Positions 23,959 to 25,516 of a stretch of 25,516 bases of DNA are shown here, piece by piece (the stretch's first letter is position 1; each line of letters opens with the position of its first letter). The DNA is taken from the NCBI GenBank assembly GCA_030589055.1, contig JAUUWK010000002.1, positions 1-25,516 of the forward strand, read 5' to 3'. A program made the translations under genes and the position numbers. Source of the stretch: Candidatus Bathyarchaeota archaeon. Lineage in GTDB: Archaea; Thermoproteota; Bathyarchaeia; Bathyarchaeales; Bathycorpusculaceae. The notes beneath the pieces are model-generated. The model searched no databases. It had not been told where the DNA came from and saw only the letters and a program-made list of their open reading frames with translations.

Positions 23959-23971
23959 AAAAGAAAAAAAA
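23959..23971 (-). terminator. T-tract terminator after the binding-protein gene
   Basis: The - strand reads ttttttttcttttg (eight consecutive T at 23964-23971) about 30 nt past the stop of the substrate-binding protein. This is the common archaeal intrinsic termination signal and would raise binding-protein mRNA relative to the downstream permease/ATPase genes. Confidence 0.5.
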
Positions 23972-23999
23972 GGGAAGGCTATGCTTTCTGGTAGAGCTG

Positions 24000-25516
24000 C
24001 TATGGTAGAGGAAGTGTTATTACTTGTCCGAAGTCCTTTGCTATTGTGGCGATGTCCTTAATGTCAATTTTGTCATTATAGTCTAAGTCAACTTCCTTCT
24101 CCCATTTTGGATGGCCGGGGTAGCTTCCAAAGGCTTTGGCGGCTAAGGCAATGTCTCTTATGTCGGTTTTTCCGTCATAGTTTATGTCGCTCTGAAGTGG
24201 ATACATCCATGGTGGTATTGCCCATCTTTTCGAGTATATCATGTTTACGGGGCTTACTACTTCCTTTCTCTCAGAAAGCCACTGTACGAAGAAGGCTCTT
24301 GTGTAGCCTTGGGTCCAGACTGGGCCTGGTTCGTTCGAGACGACGTCGTGGAGAGACGTGAACTTGAATTTGCCGTTGAGGCCTTGTCTCTCATAGGTTG
24401 AATTCTCGAAATGTGCTACTAATGCGTCCTTGTTCGTTGATTCGATGTCTTCAAAAGCTTCTGCTAACATGTATAAACCATCATAGGCTCCCCATGCCGT
24501 ATATATGGGCCATACTCCTGTTTTGGTTACGAAGTTGTCCCAGAAGACGTCTGTCAGGCCTGGGATAATGGGTGTTCCTGTTCCGGCGAAGTCCAGTATC
24601 GTTTCATATTCGCATGCGCCACCAGTGGTTGACCAGTGAGTTTGCATCTGCGCCAATACGTTGATGCCAACTGGCATGGCTTTAATATCCATGGCTCTCC
24701 ATTGTGCGATAAATGGTACACCTGAGACTCCTGAGAATATGTGAATAAGAAGTCTAGCCCCACTGTTATTTACACCGGTCAGCCATGGTGTACAATCGGT
24801 CGTACCGTCGGGGATCTTGCCTGCATAGGTGACGTTTACATAAGGTCCCAAGATTGAAGGATATATTGCCGGATTCGTCAGGTAGGTGTACATAAGGATT
24901 GTCCATTCCAGATCTTCTGATACTACAGCAACTTTCACCTGTGGGTATCCCATTCCAAGATCGTGGCCATATAGTGGCAAGAGTTTTGCCGGTATTAAGT
25001 AATAAGCAATGGAGCCAGCTATCGTGTAGAAAAGCTGCGTACTGTTCACAGGGTTTATTCTGAACAGGTATTTGTACCTAGCGTAGTTAGCGCCAATAGT
25101 GGTACTGATTAACGCGTCGGTGGATGCGCCGTTAATGAAAAACGGTACTCCGTAGTCTGCTGCTACTTCAATTATAGCGGCAGTGCATTCAGTTCTGAAT
25201 CCTCCTATGACGAAGTCACATGCTTCCTGTCCTGGATCGCACAGCTCAATCATTTCATTTCTTGCAGCTGTTGGATCTGGGACTGGAACCGCATGCTCGT
25301 TTCGGAAGACTAGTACAATTTCATAGTCACCGCCAGGTAATTGAACGCCGCCTGCAGCGTTGATCTCGTCCCTTGCCATTTCAGCTGCTTCCTTCATTCC
25401 AGCGTTTGACCAATGTGGTAAACCTACAGGACCGATTATCCCTATCTTTATTTGCCCGTCGAAACCTTTTGTTGGAAGTATACTAAACATTGTGCCAATC
25501 AGAAGCAAACCAACTA
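24000..25516 (-). CDS. LivK-type substrate-binding protein with C-terminal dockerin-like domain (5' end beyond window)
   Basis: At least 502 aa; the frame stays open to the right edge and a hydrophobic LLLIGTMFSILP followed by TKGFDG looks like the end of a signal peptide, so the true start is outside. The mature part begins QIKIGIIGPVGLP, as in type-1 periplasmic-binding proteins of the Leu/Ile/Val family, and keeps EAADYGVPFFINGAS-like and WGAYDGLYMLAEAF segments. The last ~62 residues (24003-24188) contain two EF-hand-like loops about 33 residues apart: DINYDGKTDIRD and DLDYNDKIDIKD, each followed by an AAKAFG or IAKDFG helix. This is the dockerin type I pattern, with D/N at positions 1, 3, 5, 9 and 12. 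The tail VITLPLP ends the protein. No membrane anchor is visible. It captures the solute for LivHMGF outside the cell. Confidence 0.9.
   Translation of the reverse strand, partial: VGLLLIGTMFSILPTKGFDGQIKIGIIGPVGLPHWSNAGMKEAAEMARDEINAAGGVQLPGGDYEIVLVFRNEHAVPVPDPTAARNEMIELCDPGQEACDFVIGGFRTECTAAIIEVAADYGVPFFINGASTDALISTTIGANYARYKYLFRINPVNSTQLFYTIAGSIAYYLIPAKLLPLYGHDLGMGYPQVKVAVVSEDLEWTILMYTYLTNPAIYPSILGPYVNVTYAGKIPDGTTDCTPWLTGVNNSGARLLIHIFSGVSGVPFIAQWRAMDIKAMPVGINVLAQMQTHWSTTGGACEYETILDFAGTGTPIIPGLTDVFWDNFVTKTGVWPIYTAWGAYDGLYMLAEAFEDIESTNKDALVAHFENSTYERQGLNGKFKFTSLHDVVSNEPGPVWTQGYTRAFFVQWLSERKEVVSPVNMIYSKRWAIPPWMYPLQSDINYDGKTDIRDIALAAKAFGSYPGHPKWEKEVDLDYNDKIDIKDIATIAKDFGQVITLPLP
24003..24188 (-). 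other. Dockerin type I-like repeat pair within the binding protein
   Basis: Two duplicated Ca2+-loop/helix units, residues DINYDGKTDIRD...AAKAFG and DLDYNDKIDIKD...IAKDFG, separated by a GSYPGHPKWEKEV linker. In the second loop the usual Gly after position 5 is Asp. Canonical dockerins bind cohesin domains; no cohesin is encoded in this window. Confidence 0.75.

Noticed and set aside
1..25516. CRISPR array, tRNA, rRNA, transposase or phage genes
   Set aside because: No regularly spaced repeats, cloverleaf-like sequence, or integrase/transposase motifs were seen on either strand.

Overview
The window looks like a chromosomal segment of an anaerobic archaeon, most likely a Bathyarchaeia-like member of the TACK group. 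This is an inference from gene content and signals. Supporting signs are archaeal TATA-type boxes 22-40 nt upstream of starts (some implying nearly leaderless mRNAs), GTG and TTG starts beside GGTG/GGAG ribosome sites, an F420-type luciferase-like oxidoreductase, a thiolase/DUF35 pair, and a dockerin-like tail on a substrate-binding protein. No rRNA, tRNA, CRISPR array, insertion sequence or phage gene was seen.

Layout. 1-661: no confident gene; two inverted repeats and a start-less open frame. 662-1729 (-): F420/flavin-type LLM oxidoreductase. 1910-2710 (+): enoyl-CoA hydratase. 2805-5900 (+): a tight three-gene operon for a 2-hydroxyacyl-CoA dehydratase/benzoyl-CoA reductase-type enzyme (two Fe-S subunits and an ATPase activator). 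5881-10510 (-): metallo-beta-lactamase hydrolase, amidohydrolase-2, acyl-CoA dehydrogenase, 3-hydroxyacyl-CoA dehydrogenase. 10712-11956 (+): a second acyl-CoA dehydrogenase whose catalytic Glu appears to sit at the isovaleryl-CoA-dehydrogenase position. 12109-16944 (-): TIGR04076-like protein, second MBL hydrolase, Fe-S/ferredoxin protein with a winged-helix-like N-terminus, DUF35 Zn-ribbon protein, SCP2-type thiolase. 17096-18526 (+): 4-hydroxybutyryl-CoA dehydratase. 18582-25516 (-): AMP-forming acyl-CoA ligase and a complete branched-chain-amino-acid-type ABC importer (LivF, G, M, H and binding protein), the last running off the right edge.

How they fit. Nearly every gene acts on acyl-CoA thioesters or delivers acids for activation. 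Uptake (Liv system), activation (CoA ligase), 4-hydroxyacyl-CoA dehydration, enoyl-CoA hydration, hydroxyacyl-CoA oxidation and thiolysis would take a 4-hydroxybutyrate-like acid to acetyl-CoA using only genes in this window. The 2-hydroxyacyl-CoA dehydratase system and the two acyl-CoA dehydrogenases would be further entry points for amino-acid-, branched- or aromatic-derived acids. The two MBL proteins and the amidohydrolase could be thioesterases or lactonases feeding the same pool. No electron-transfer flavoprotein genes are present, so the electron acceptor is open; the Fe-S protein at 14004-15116 is a candidate. The true substrates cannot be read from sequence alone.
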